Origin: JADJPL01 sp040382095
GTDB lineage: Bacteria > Bacteroidota > Bacteroidia > Chitinophagales > Saprospiraceae
Direction: 5' to 3'
Assembly (NCBI GenBank): GCA_040382095.1
Contig: JBEIGB010000057.1
Location: forward strand, 1 to 24,598
DNA length: 24,598 nucleotides
Position numbers and translations under genes: made by a program
The notes under the pieces: generated by a model
What the model saw: the letters and a program-made list of their open reading frames with translations, nothing else
Database searches by the model: none
What the model was told of the DNA's origin: nothing
Part shown: piece after piece, positions 17,150 to 23,812 of the stretch
Position numbering within the stretch: the stretch's first letter is position 1
Layout of the letters: each line of letters starts with the position of its first letter

Positions 17150-17234
17150 GGCTCAAAATCAGAAACCGTAAGTTTAATTTGCCCTTGGGATTACGACGGG
17201 GGAAAGGGAAGTTTTATTTCTTAAACAACTAAAT

Positions 17235-17252
17235 ATCAATTACTTAATTGAT
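17235..17252. promoter_or_regulatory. 8-bp AT-rich dyad between the OMP stop and the ilv promoter
   Basis: ATCAATTA and TAATTGAT form a perfect dyad with a 2-base centre. It lies 20 bases past the stop of the outer-membrane protein gene and about 90 bases upstream of the ilv -7 box. It could be an operator for ilv control or a weak terminator; its short loop and AT-rich stem favour a protein-binding site. Confidence 0.3.
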
Positions 17253-17272
17253 CTTTTGTTACGGTGCGGAAC

Positions 17273-17965
17273 TTATCGGCCCCGCAGGTGCAAGCCCAGG
17301 CGTACCCCGGCATAAATTTGGGTGAGCGGGCTCTCGTTGGAAGCTGTACGGTTACCAAGGCTGACATCCCGGGCGAGTGCCTCCTCTATCCCCGGCCAGA
17401 TTGCATTTGGAAAATACCGCACCCCCGCCACCGGGCTAAAGGTTAAAAACCGGGAAAGGCCAAAATCTATCCCCATTCCGAGGGCTACGCTTGGGTTCGT
17501 TGACCTTCCGCGGTAAAGGACAGCCTCCCCGTCAATTTCCCCTGTGAAATAGGTATATCCAGGGGAAAGCTGCAGAAATAACCCCTTGGCAAGGGTATTC
17601 CCTCGCTTTACAAATGTAGGGCATTCACAGTCCCCTTTCAGATCCAGCGGATAAATGTGGATATTTAAAAACCCATTATAAAAACGGGCATCCATCGGGC
17701 CAAGGTCTTTGACTGGTACCGTGTACATCGAAAAATTGAGCTCGGGAAGTAATTCCACCCTCAGCTTCCGCAGCTTTATCGCGTAGTCTATTCCTGCCGA
17801 CCAACTGCTCCCGGGCAACTCACTTACCTGACCGTTGCTCTGGTCAACGATATTCCATTTTGGGGCATCATTTAGCCGGAATCCACCGTTGAGGCCGATT
17901 TGTGCAACTGAATAGAAAGGCATAGACAGCGCACCAATGAGGATGGTGCATATCATATTTCTCAT
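17273..17965 (-). CDS. Small outer-membrane beta-barrel protein
   Basis: A 230-residue protein with a signal peptide (residues 1-21, …FYSVA-Q) followed by alternating short beta strands with aromatic residues, as in OmpA/Skp-like eight-stranded outer-membrane barrels of Bacteroidota (PorT or outer-membrane protein beta-barrel domain type). A Cys pair, CEC at 113-115 followed by PTF, sits between strands; similar DC-C-PT loops occur in Saprospiria barrels, as I recall. Specific function is unknown. It precedes ilvD on the same strand with a 219-bp gap that contains a dyad and a -7 box, so co-regulation with ilv is doubtful. It is divergent from rimO. Confidence 0.7.
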   Translation of the reverse strand: MRNMICTILIGALSMPFYSVAQIGLNGGFRLNDAPKWNIVDQSNGQVSELPGSSWSAGIDYAIKLRKLRVELLPELNFSMYTVPVKDLGPMDARFYNGFLNIHIYPLDLKGDCECPTFVKRGNTLAKGLFLQLSPGYTYFTGEIDGEAVLYRGRSTNPSVALGMGIDFGLSRFLTFSPVAGVRYFPNAIWPGIEEALARDVSLGNRTASNESPLTQIYAGVRLGLHLRGR

Positions 17966-18277
17966 CGCTTAGATTTTTTCTGCTGTGGTGCAGCCCGCAG
18001 CAAATGAACAAACGTTTTTTTTTGTGCCGAAGTATAGCAATATTTCCCGGGATTTCAATAGGCCTGCCCCCGGAAGGGTTTTTTTAAGGCCTGTTCCGGG
18101 AAATTTTACTTTCCGGGGTGGTGTAAAAGATGATTCTCCGCCTTCGGCGGGAAATATGATGCGGCTTCCTTATAAATAACTTACGCCAGGGACATGCTAA
18201 AATTCAACCTTCAGATATTCATATAATTCCTTTATGCAGTGTTGTATATCTTTGCACCTTCCAAAAAAGTAGAAGCA
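17966..18277. other. Divergent intergenic region with repeated CCGG motifs
   Basis: No gene is seen. It carries the rimO -7 box, a small hairpin CCGCC-TTC-GGCGG (18138-18150), and a cluster of related motifs: TCCCGGGA (18045-18052), CCCCGGAA (18068-18075), TTCCGGGAA (18094-18102) and TTCCGGGG (18111-18118). AGGCCTG occurs twice (18060 and 18087). The second and fourth motifs could pair as an 8-bp stem. A nine-T run lies at about 18015-18023. Confidence 0.5.
18247..18254 (+). promoter_or_regulatory. Candidate -7 box of rimO
   Basis: TATCTTTG matches TAnnTTTG exactly and lies 23 bases before the rimO ATG, giving a very short leader. No firm -33 TTG is visible at the normal spacing. Confidence 0.55.
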
Positions 18278-19591
18278 ATGAAAACGAAAACGCTGCGGCA
18301 GGATAAAGTCAATGTGATCACCCTCGGATGTTCCAAAAATATTGTGGACTCCGAGAATCTGATGACCCAGTTGCGGGGCAACGATTTTGAGGTGTCGCAC
18401 GACAGCAATGACCCTGCGAACATCGTGATCATCAACACCTGCGGGTTTATTGACCTGGCCAAGGAGGAATCCGTCAACACTATTCTGGAATATGCCGGGC
18501 GTAAAAAACGAGGCCAGTTGGAGAAGCTTTTTGTGACGGGATGCCTTTCCCAAAGGTATAAGGACGAACTGGAAGTTGAAATCCCGGAAGTGGACGCCTA
18601 TTTTGGCACCCTTGAGCTGCCGGGCCTGCTTGCGCGCCTCAACGCGGATTACAAGCATGAACTCATTGGCGAACGGCTCATCACGACACCCTGGCACTAT
18701 GCCTATCTCAAGATATCGGAAGGCTGTAACCGCACCTGTTCCTTCTGTGCCATCCCCCTGATGCGCGGGAAACACATTTCCAGGCCGGTAGAAGTGCTGG
18801 TCCAGGAAGCGCGCAACCTCGCCAGGCGCGGAGTCAAAGAATTGATACTCATCGCACAGGAACTGACCTATTACGGACTGGACTTATACAAGACACGCGA
18901 ACTGCCCCGCCTCCTCAACGCCCTTGCAGATGTAGAAGGCATCGAATGGATACGGCTGCACTACGCTTATCCAAGCAAATTTCCGCGCGAGATATTCGAC
19001 GTCATGGCCGAACGGCCGGAAATATGCAATTATCTGGATATGCCCCTCCAGCACGCCAGCAACACCGTCCTGGAGCGCATGCGCCGGCAGATAACCCGCG
19101 AAGAAACTTTAGACCTGATCGGCTACGCACGGGAAAAAGTGCCCGGCCTGACGCTCCGCACCACTATGCTCGTGGGCTATCCGGGAGAATCCGAACAAGA
19201 GTTCTGTGAGCTGGAAGACTTTATCCGGCAAGTCGGATTTGACCGCCTGGGGGTTTTCCAGTATTCCCATGAAGAGGATACCCGTGCCTACGAATTTGAA
19301 GACGATATCCCTGCAGAGGAGAAAGCAGCCCGCGCCTCCCGACTGATGGAAATCCAGGAAGAGATTTCGCTTATTAAAAATGAAGCCAAAGTGGGCCAGG
19401 TGTTCAAAACCCTATTTGACCGAAAAGAAGGCGCGTATTTTGTAGGCCGGACGGAAGGTGATTCCCCTGAAGTGGACAACGAGGTCCTCGTACACGCGGG
19501 CACGTCATTCGTCCGTATCGGGGACTTTGCCCCGGTGAGGATTACCGCGGCGGAGGAATTCGACCTGTACGGGGAGGTGGAGGCCCCATAA
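18278..19591 (+). CDS. rimO: Ribosomal protein S12 methylthiotransferase RimO
   Basis: A 437-residue radical-SAM enzyme that adds a methylthio group to a conserved aspartate of ribosomal protein S12. The N-terminal MTTase domain supplies C18 (TLGCSKN), C55 (NTCGFI) and C89 (TGCLSQ) for one 4Fe-4S cluster. The radical-SAM motif EGCNRTCSFC gives C150, C154 and C157 for the other, followed by IPLMRGKHISRP. The C-terminus is a TRAM domain. The GCSKN-NIVDSE signature and the overall form fit RimO rather than MiaB. ATG 18278 was chosen; the frame extends upstream to 18239, but that part overlaps the -7 box and lacks similarity to the family. Confidence 0.95.
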   Translation: MKTKTLRQDKVNVITLGCSKNIVDSENLMTQLRGNDFEVSHDSNDPANIVIINTCGFIDLAKEESVNTILEYAGRKKRGQLEKLFVTGCLSQRYKDELEVEIPEVDAYFGTLELPGLLARLNADYKHELIGERLITTPWHYAYLKISEGCNRTCSFCAIPLMRGKHISRPVEVLVQEARNLARRGVKELILIAQELTYYGLDLYKTRELPRLLNALADVEGIEWIRLHYAYPSKFPREIFDVMAERPEICNYLDMPLQHASNTVLERMRRQITREETLDLIGYAREKVPGLTLRTTMLVGYPGESEQEFCELEDFIRQVGFDRLGVFQYSHEEDTRAYEFEDDIPAEEKAARASRLMEIQEEISLIKNEAKVGQVFKTLFDRKEGAYFVGRTEGDSPEVDNEVLVHAGTSFVRIGDFAPVRITAAEEFDLYGEVEAP

Positions 19592-19595
19592 AATG

Positions 19596-19622
19596 CCGCC
19601 GCCGGCGGAGTGATCACTTTTT
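19596..19622 (+). terminator. Probable rimO terminator
   Basis: CCGCC (19596-19600) pairs with GGCGG (19604-19608) across a 3-base loop, then the palindrome AGTGATCACT and five Ts (19618-19622) follow. The stem is short and the T run is displaced from the GC hairpin, so confidence is moderate. It begins 5 bases after the rimO stop. Confidence 0.45.
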
Positions 19623-19708
19623 CGCATAACCCTGCACGTCCGCAATTGTTTACCAGCTACAGCGAGGGAACTTTTCCCAAACCCGGACCCGGAATAGCAA
19701 CAGATTGG

Positions 19709-20230
19709 TTATTTTGCGAGATATCTGGCCGGAATGGGGTTTTCTTTTGTTTCCGTATTCCATAAGATATTGACGATCCAGAAGCGGCCATCTTTTTTGA
19801 CCAACTGGATGCTGTTGATCCCCCGCATGTAAGGTTCGCCTTTTTCCTCCCGTCTTGCCTCATAAGCACTAAAAACATGAACCATATCCCCGTATTGCTC
19901 GGTGACCCGGCCAATTTCCCGCTCGAAGAAACCATTTTGTTCGAAATTCGGGCCTGAATTGCGGATATAATCCTCGATGGCCATAGTCAAAAACCTCGGC
20001 TTACCCTCGCGGTCGGTGCCCAGTGCACTCAAACGGGCCTCTGGACGAAAAAGATCGCGCATTTTGTTCCAATCGCGTCGTTGGCCCACCGGCCCGGATA
20101 TCACGGCGTATAAATTTTTGATTACCCCGTCCACGGTTTCTAATTCAGGATTGGTAGCCAAAACCTGGGTCTGACCGGAAGTGCCCGCGGATATCAGGCC
20201 ACAAAACAAAAAAAAGAACAGTTTTTTCAT
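19709..20230 (-). CDS. Exported NTF2-like (SnoaL-type) protein
   Basis: A 173-residue protein with a signal peptide (residues about 1-19, …TSG-Q) and one NTF2/SnoaL-like alpha+beta domain (about 30-165). Visible family features are VIKNLYAVISGPVGQRRDWNKM near the start, RPEARL in the middle, FFEREIGRVTEQYGDMVHVFSAYEAR in the sheet and the closing IVNILWNTE. The family is a cone-shaped fold that binds small molecules; many exported copies in Bacteroidota have no known substrate, so no activity is assigned. Start at ATG 20230 is directly before the signal peptide. It is convergent with rimO and divergent from the App1-type phosphatase. Confidence 0.75.
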   Translation of the reverse strand: MKKLFFFLFCGLISAGTSGQTQVLATNPELETVDGVIKNLYAVISGPVGQRRDWNKMRDLFRPEARLSALGTDREGKPRFLTMAIEDYIRNSGPNFEQNGFFEREIGRVTEQYGDMVHVFSAYEARREEKGEPYMRGINSIQLVKKDGRFWIVNILWNTETKENPIPARYLAK

Positions 20231-20367
20231 ATTTTCATTCGGTTATTTTGTTGTCAAAGCGGTTGTCTCATTATTTCGAACGAACATCGCGGCTTAGAAG
20301 CGCCTGCCATCACGGCCGGATAAAAAATATAAGGCTTGTGACGGGGGATAAAAGTAAAACACTTTTT

Positions 20368-20375
20368 TAATTTTG
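20368..20375 (+). promoter_or_regulatory. Candidate -7 box of the App1-type gene
   Basis: TAATTTTG fits TAnnTTTG but lies only 8 bases before the ATG at 20384. Transcription would then start at or next to the start codon. No -33 TTG stands out, so this may be a chance match in an A/T-rich stretch. Confidence 0.3.
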
Positions 20376-20383
20376 ATAGAAAA

Positions 20384-21505
20384 ATGCCTTTGCGTCGGAT
20401 GCTGTTCGCAGGACTATTCAGGAGGCTGGACCAATGGGTGGACGATTTGCGTTTCCGCCTGATCAGGGTGGCGGGCAGGGACCAGCAGGTACCGGTCAAA
20501 ATCGCGACCTACCGGGGGTTTGGCCGGGTGGATCGGGTATTCCTGCAAGGACGGGTGTTAATCCGCAAGTCAATCCGAAACGGTGCCTCCCAGACCACGC
20601 TGCGCCAGCTACTCGACTCCTACCGGAACCTGAACAGCCTGGAAATCCCCAGGGCAAAGCTGCTCATCATGATCGAGGCAAGATCTTTTGAGCTCGAAAC
20701 CGATGAACAAGGCTACTTCACACTCGATGCAGCGATTGAACCGCCATTCCCCCCGCAGGATAACCCCTGGAAATCCATCCAGATAGAGCTGGTAGATACC
20801 CCCTGGGGCAAGCTGAATGCAAAAACCACCACCAAAATCCTTATCCCGCCCCCTAACGCCGTTTTCGGTATAATCACAGATATTGACGATACGATTGTAC
20901 ATACCGGCCTGACTTCCCTACTGAAATGGGAGGCTGTTTATAATACCCTCTTTAAAAGCCCCGCAAGGCGAAAGGTCTTCGACGAAGCAGCGGCATTCTT
21001 CAAAGCACTGCGACAAGGCCCAACCCTGGATAACTACAACCCCATATTCTATGTATCCAATGGACCCCGAAACCTTTACGATCTGGTGAAAAAATACCTT
21101 CGGGTGCATAAATTGCCAAAGGGGCCTATTTTGCTAAGGGATTTTGGTATCCCGTACAAGTTACACGCCCGTTCCAAAGGGCATAAAGCCGAATGCCTTG
21201 AACGGATCCTGTGCACTTTTCCAGACCTTCCATTCATCCTCATCGGCGATAGCGGTGAAAAAGACCCTTATATTTATCACGAAATGGCCCTGGAATTTCC
21301 GAAGCAGGTAAAGGCTATCTACATCCGGGATGTGCAACACAACCGACGCAGGCGCCGTCTCCAAAAGCTTTACTCCGATGTGGCACGGCCTTCTTTTGTT
21401 CTTTTTGAAGGTTATTCAGGCCTGGCGAAGGCCGCTGCCGATGCCGGCTTGCTGGATTGGCGGAATTTTCAGCACCTGAGGGCCAGACAGAAGGGAAAAG
21501 AATAG
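20384..21505 (+). CDS. App1-type (DUF2183) phosphatase domain protein
   Basis: A 373-residue protein with the HAD-like App1 catalytic domain (about residues 155-325). The motifs are ITDIDDTIV (DxDxT, about 164-172), FYVSNGPRNLYD (222-233), a GHK lysine (about 266-268), and ILIGDSGEKDPYIY (285-298). Yeast App1 is a phosphatidate phosphatase; bacterial members are mostly uncharacterised, so phosphatidate is only the likely substrate. Residues 35-155 form an N-terminal beta-rich domain commonly found with it. There is no signal peptide, so it is probably cytoplasmic or peripheral at the membrane. ATG 20384 was chosen. The upstream gene is divergent and the downstream gene is convergent, so it is transcribed alone. 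Confidence 0.85.
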   Translation: MPLRRMLFAGLFRRLDQWVDDLRFRLIRVAGRDQQVPVKIATYRGFGRVDRVFLQGRVLIRKSIRNGASQTTLRQLLDSYRNLNSLEIPRAKLLIMIEARSFELETDEQGYFTLDAAIEPPFPPQDNPWKSIQIELVDTPWGKLNAKTTTKILIPPPNAVFGIITDIDDTIVHTGLTSLLKWEAVYNTLFKSPARRKVFDEAAAFFKALRQGPTLDNYNPIFYVSNGPRNLYDLVKKYLRVHKLPKGPILLRDFGIPYKLHARSKGHKAECLERILCTFPDLPFILIGDSGEKDPYIYHEMALEFPKQVKAIYIRDVQHNRRRRRLQKLYSDVARPSFVLFEGYSGLAKAAADAGLLDWRNFQHLRARQKGKE

Positions 21506-21544
21506 AACCCTCCCGGTAAAAATAAAATGCCGGTGAAAAAAGGA

Positions 21545-21655
21545 CTACTGTAGTGGCCGTTTAAAAAGAACATCATTTGGCGGCAGCGACAGCATCTCGC
21601 CCGGAAGTTCGAAAAGCACCTTTTGTACACCATAAGAATACCTCGCATGACGCAC
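21545..21655 (-). other. Short open frame directly behind the quinone oxidoreductase
   Basis: In the same frame as the oxidoreductase, 41 more sense codons follow its TGA before a TAG at 21545-21547. A GTG at 21653-21655 could start a 36-residue peptide containing FELPGEMLSLPPNDVLFKRP. The oxidoreductase already ends at its usual place, so this is not its lost tail. It may be a small gene, a remnant, or chance. No ribosome-binding site can be judged. An imperfect ACTACAGTAGT hairpin followed by T6 lies at its end on the minus strand. Confidence 0.25.
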
Positions 21656-21670
21656 CCAGTAGTTTAATTT

Positions 21671-22654
21671 TCACCACACCAGGATGATTTTCCCCTGATT
21701 TTTGTTGCTTTCCATATATTGGTGGGCATCCACCACCGCTTCTATCGGAAATACGCGGTCAATTACCGGCCGGAGTCGCTCCTGTGCGAAAAGGGGCCAT
21801 GCAAACTGCCGGAGTTCCTGTACCAGCCGAGCCTTATAATCCTGAGTTCTGTTGCGCAGCGTCGTCCCGATCACCTGCAGGCGGTTGCGCAACAGCGGCA
21901 TCAAATCCATTTCCTTTACATTGGCCCCCCCCATCATGGCAAGCATGACCAGCCGCCCGTCCCGGTTCAGGATCTGGAGGTTTTTTGTAAAATAAGGACC
22001 ACCGATACAATCCACGATGAGGTCAACCCCTTGTTGTGCTGTTGTTGTGCCGGATATAGCCTCCGAAAAATCAACCGACCGGTAATCTATTGCCCGGCTG
22101 GCCCCCAGCTCAAGGCACAGAGGGTGTTTGCTTGCCGACGCGGTGACGAGAATTTCCCCAGCCCCAAGTTCCCGGGCAAGCTGGATTGCAGCGGTACCTA
22201 CCCCACTCGCCCCCGCGTGGATCAACACCCGCTCCCCTGCGGATAAACGCCCCAACCATACCAGCGACTGCCAGGCCGTCAGGAAACCTTCCGGGACAGC
22301 GGCCGCCATTTCCCAGGACCACCCTTCCGGCACCGGAAAAGCCTGTGATCCGGGAAGGAGTGCAAGCGACGCATACCCGCCCCCACCGACTAATCCACAC
22401 ACCCGGTCACCGGGCTTCCAGTCCCCCGCGCCAGGGCCGGTACTGATGACCTCGCCAGCTATTTCGAGGCCGAGGATGTCGCTCTCACCAGGAGGCGGAG
22501 GATAGTGCCCCTTTCGCTGGAGGAGGTCTGCACGGTTTAAAGCAGTGGCATACACGCGCACCAGCAACTCCCCCGTCCCGGGCAAGGGATCGGGACGATT
22601 ACCCATGTACAAAACATCCGGGTCACCAGGACGGTCAAAAAGGATTGCCTTCAT
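21671..22654 (-). CDS. PIG3-like NAD(P)H quinone oxidoreductase
   Basis: A 327-residue zinc-free medium-chain dehydrogenase/reductase of the quinone oxidoreductase, PIG3 (TP53I3)-like branch. The N-terminal GroES-like domain includes ALNRADLLQRKGHYPPPP (38-55) and GLEIAGEV. The Rossmann domain carries HAGASGVGTAA (146-156) for NADPH, and the C-terminus ends normally with GKIILVW. No zinc cysteines are present. It is expected to reduce quinones or similar carbonyls in the cytosol, and the physiological substrate is unknown. Its ATG overlaps the ribA stop as ATGA, so translation is probably coupled to ribA. Confidence 0.88.
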   Translation of the reverse strand: MKAILFDRPGDPDVLYMGNRPDPLPGTGELLVRVYATALNRADLLQRKGHYPPPPGESDILGLEIAGEVISTGPGAGDWKPGDRVCGLVGGGGYASLALLPGSQAFPVPEGWSWEMAAAVPEGFLTAWQSLVWLGRLSAGERVLIHAGASGVGTAAIQLARELGAGEILVTASASKHPLCLELGASRAIDYRSVDFSEAISGTTTAQQGVDLIVDCIGGPYFTKNLQILNRDGRLVMLAMMGGANVKEMDLMPLLRNRLQVIGTTLRNRTQDYKARLVQELRQFAWPLFAQERLRPVIDRVFPIEAVVDAHQYMESNKNQGKIILVW

Positions 22655-23310
22655 ATTAAATCGAAAAGATGCCCGAGTTCTTTTTGTTTAGTTTCCAAAT
22701 AGCCGCGGTTTTCATGATGCGGAAGGATGACCAGGGGTATCCTGTCCACCAGCTCGATACCTGCGTTCTCAAAAGCTTCGATTTTATCGGGGTTATTGGT
22801 CAACAGACGGATACGCCCCACTTTAAGATCTTTGAGCATTTCCAGGGCGATCCCATAACGGCGTGCATCAACCTCAAGTCCAAGGTGGATGTTGGCGTCC
22901 ACGGTATTGAGGCCGCGGTCCTGAAGATTATAGGCTTTTAGCTTATTGATAATTCCGATACCCCTTCCCTCCTGGCGCAGATAGAGGACGACCCCTCCTT
23001 CCTGAGCGGTCATTTGCATGGCGAGATGAAGCTGCTCGCCGCAATCACAGCGCCGGGAGCCAAACAGGTCTCCGGTAATGCATTCCGAATGAATCCTGGT
23101 CAGAACCGGTGCGGCAGGATCAAATTTTTCGTGGACGAGGGCGAGGTGTGGCATCCAATCCTCCGGCCCTTCTGAGTAGGCGAACATGGAGAAGTTTCCC
23201 CAGGGTGTTGGAATCAGCGCCTGGGCCTGCCGCCTGAGCTGCCGACTGCCCCGGTTGAATTCCGGAGCATAGTGTGGCGAACTTTCTGTTTCAGTCGTTT
23301 TCAATATCAT
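22651..23310 (-). CDS. ribA: GTP cyclohydrolase II
   Basis: A 219-residue enzyme for the first committed step of riboflavin synthesis: GTP to 2,5-diamino-6-ribosylamino-4(3H)-pyrimidinone 5'-phosphate, formate and pyrophosphate. Zinc ligands C77, C88 and C90 lie in HSECITGDLFGSRRCDCGEQ. RQEGRGIG (112-119) and the DAR pair (148-150, equivalent to E. coli D126/R128) are present. It is a stand-alone protein without an RibB domain, with about 30 extra N-terminal residues. ATG 23310 was chosen. It leads a two-gene unit with the quinone oxidoreductase (4-bp overlap). No FMN riboswitch-like structure is recognisable upstream. Confidence 0.95.
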   Translation of the reverse strand: MILKTTETESSPHYAPEFNRGSRQLRRQAQALIPTPWGNFSMFAYSEGPEDWMPHLALVHEKFDPAAPVLTRIHSECITGDLFGSRRCDCGEQLHLAMQMTAQEGGVVLYLRQEGRGIGIINKLKAYNLQDRGLNTVDANIHLGLEVDARRYGIALEMLKDLKVGRIRLLTNNPDKIEAFENAGIELVDRIPLVILPHHENRGYLETKQKELGHLFDLI

Positions 23311-23812
23311 CAGGTACTTAAAGCAGCATTCAAAAGTTTTTCAAGCACTGGGCGTATTCGGAGACAATCCGTGCCATACTCCACCGGCGGGGTTTTGCGG
23401 AAGAAAGTAACGCTTTTAGATATGACACGACAACAGGTTAACACAGAATCGCCTGCAGAGGTTGCCGGCACAAATCAACATTCTGCAAAATTAACTTATC
23501 CCGCCCATTCACAATGAAACACCAGTACTTTAGCTGCGCGAAATAGTTAAGTAACCCTATCAAATCATGCAAAATATCGAAAAATACCCAAAAAAATTTA
23601 AAAATGACAATTTTGTGACCAAAAAAGACAAACAAAATTGATTTTTTACATTTTTTTGCAAAATGTTTTTGTGGCTACCTGGACTTTTTAACAGGAAACG
23701 CGGTATTATTCCCCGATCATATATCCGCTAAACAAATCTACCCCTTCCGATTGCCCCAGCAGCGTTTCTTTACCAAAACGGCATTTTCCAATTATTAATC
23801 AATAACACATCC
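23311..23812. other. Divergent intergenic region between ribA and the SusC-type gene
   Basis: I do not support a gene here. A plus-strand open frame over 23272-23517 overlaps the ribA start and lacks protein-like composition. The central part (23570-23670) is strongly A/T-rich and carries an inverted repeat at 23608-23640. No convincing TAnnTTTG box for the SusC-type gene was found; TGTTTTTG, a one-mismatch form, lies at about 23664-23671, so the 5' UTR could be about 140 bases. Confidence 0.5.
23608..23640. promoter_or_regulatory. 9-bp inverted repeat upstream of the SusC-type gene
   Basis: CAATTTTGT (23608-23616) and ACAAAATTG (23632-23640) are exact reverse complements across a 15-base spacer, and six Ts follow at 23642-23647. 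No plus-strand gene ends nearby, so a terminator is unlikely. An operator for the transporter gene is the more plausible reading. Confidence 0.3.

Noticed and set aside
23311..23420. FMN riboswitch upstream of ribA
   Set aside because: I could not find the conserved RFN-element sequence blocks on the minus strand ahead of ribA.
23272..23517. Plus-strand 81-residue open frame between ribA and the SusC-type gene
   Set aside because: It overlaps the ribA start on the other strand, has no recognisable domain, and its composition looks like translated intergenic DNA.
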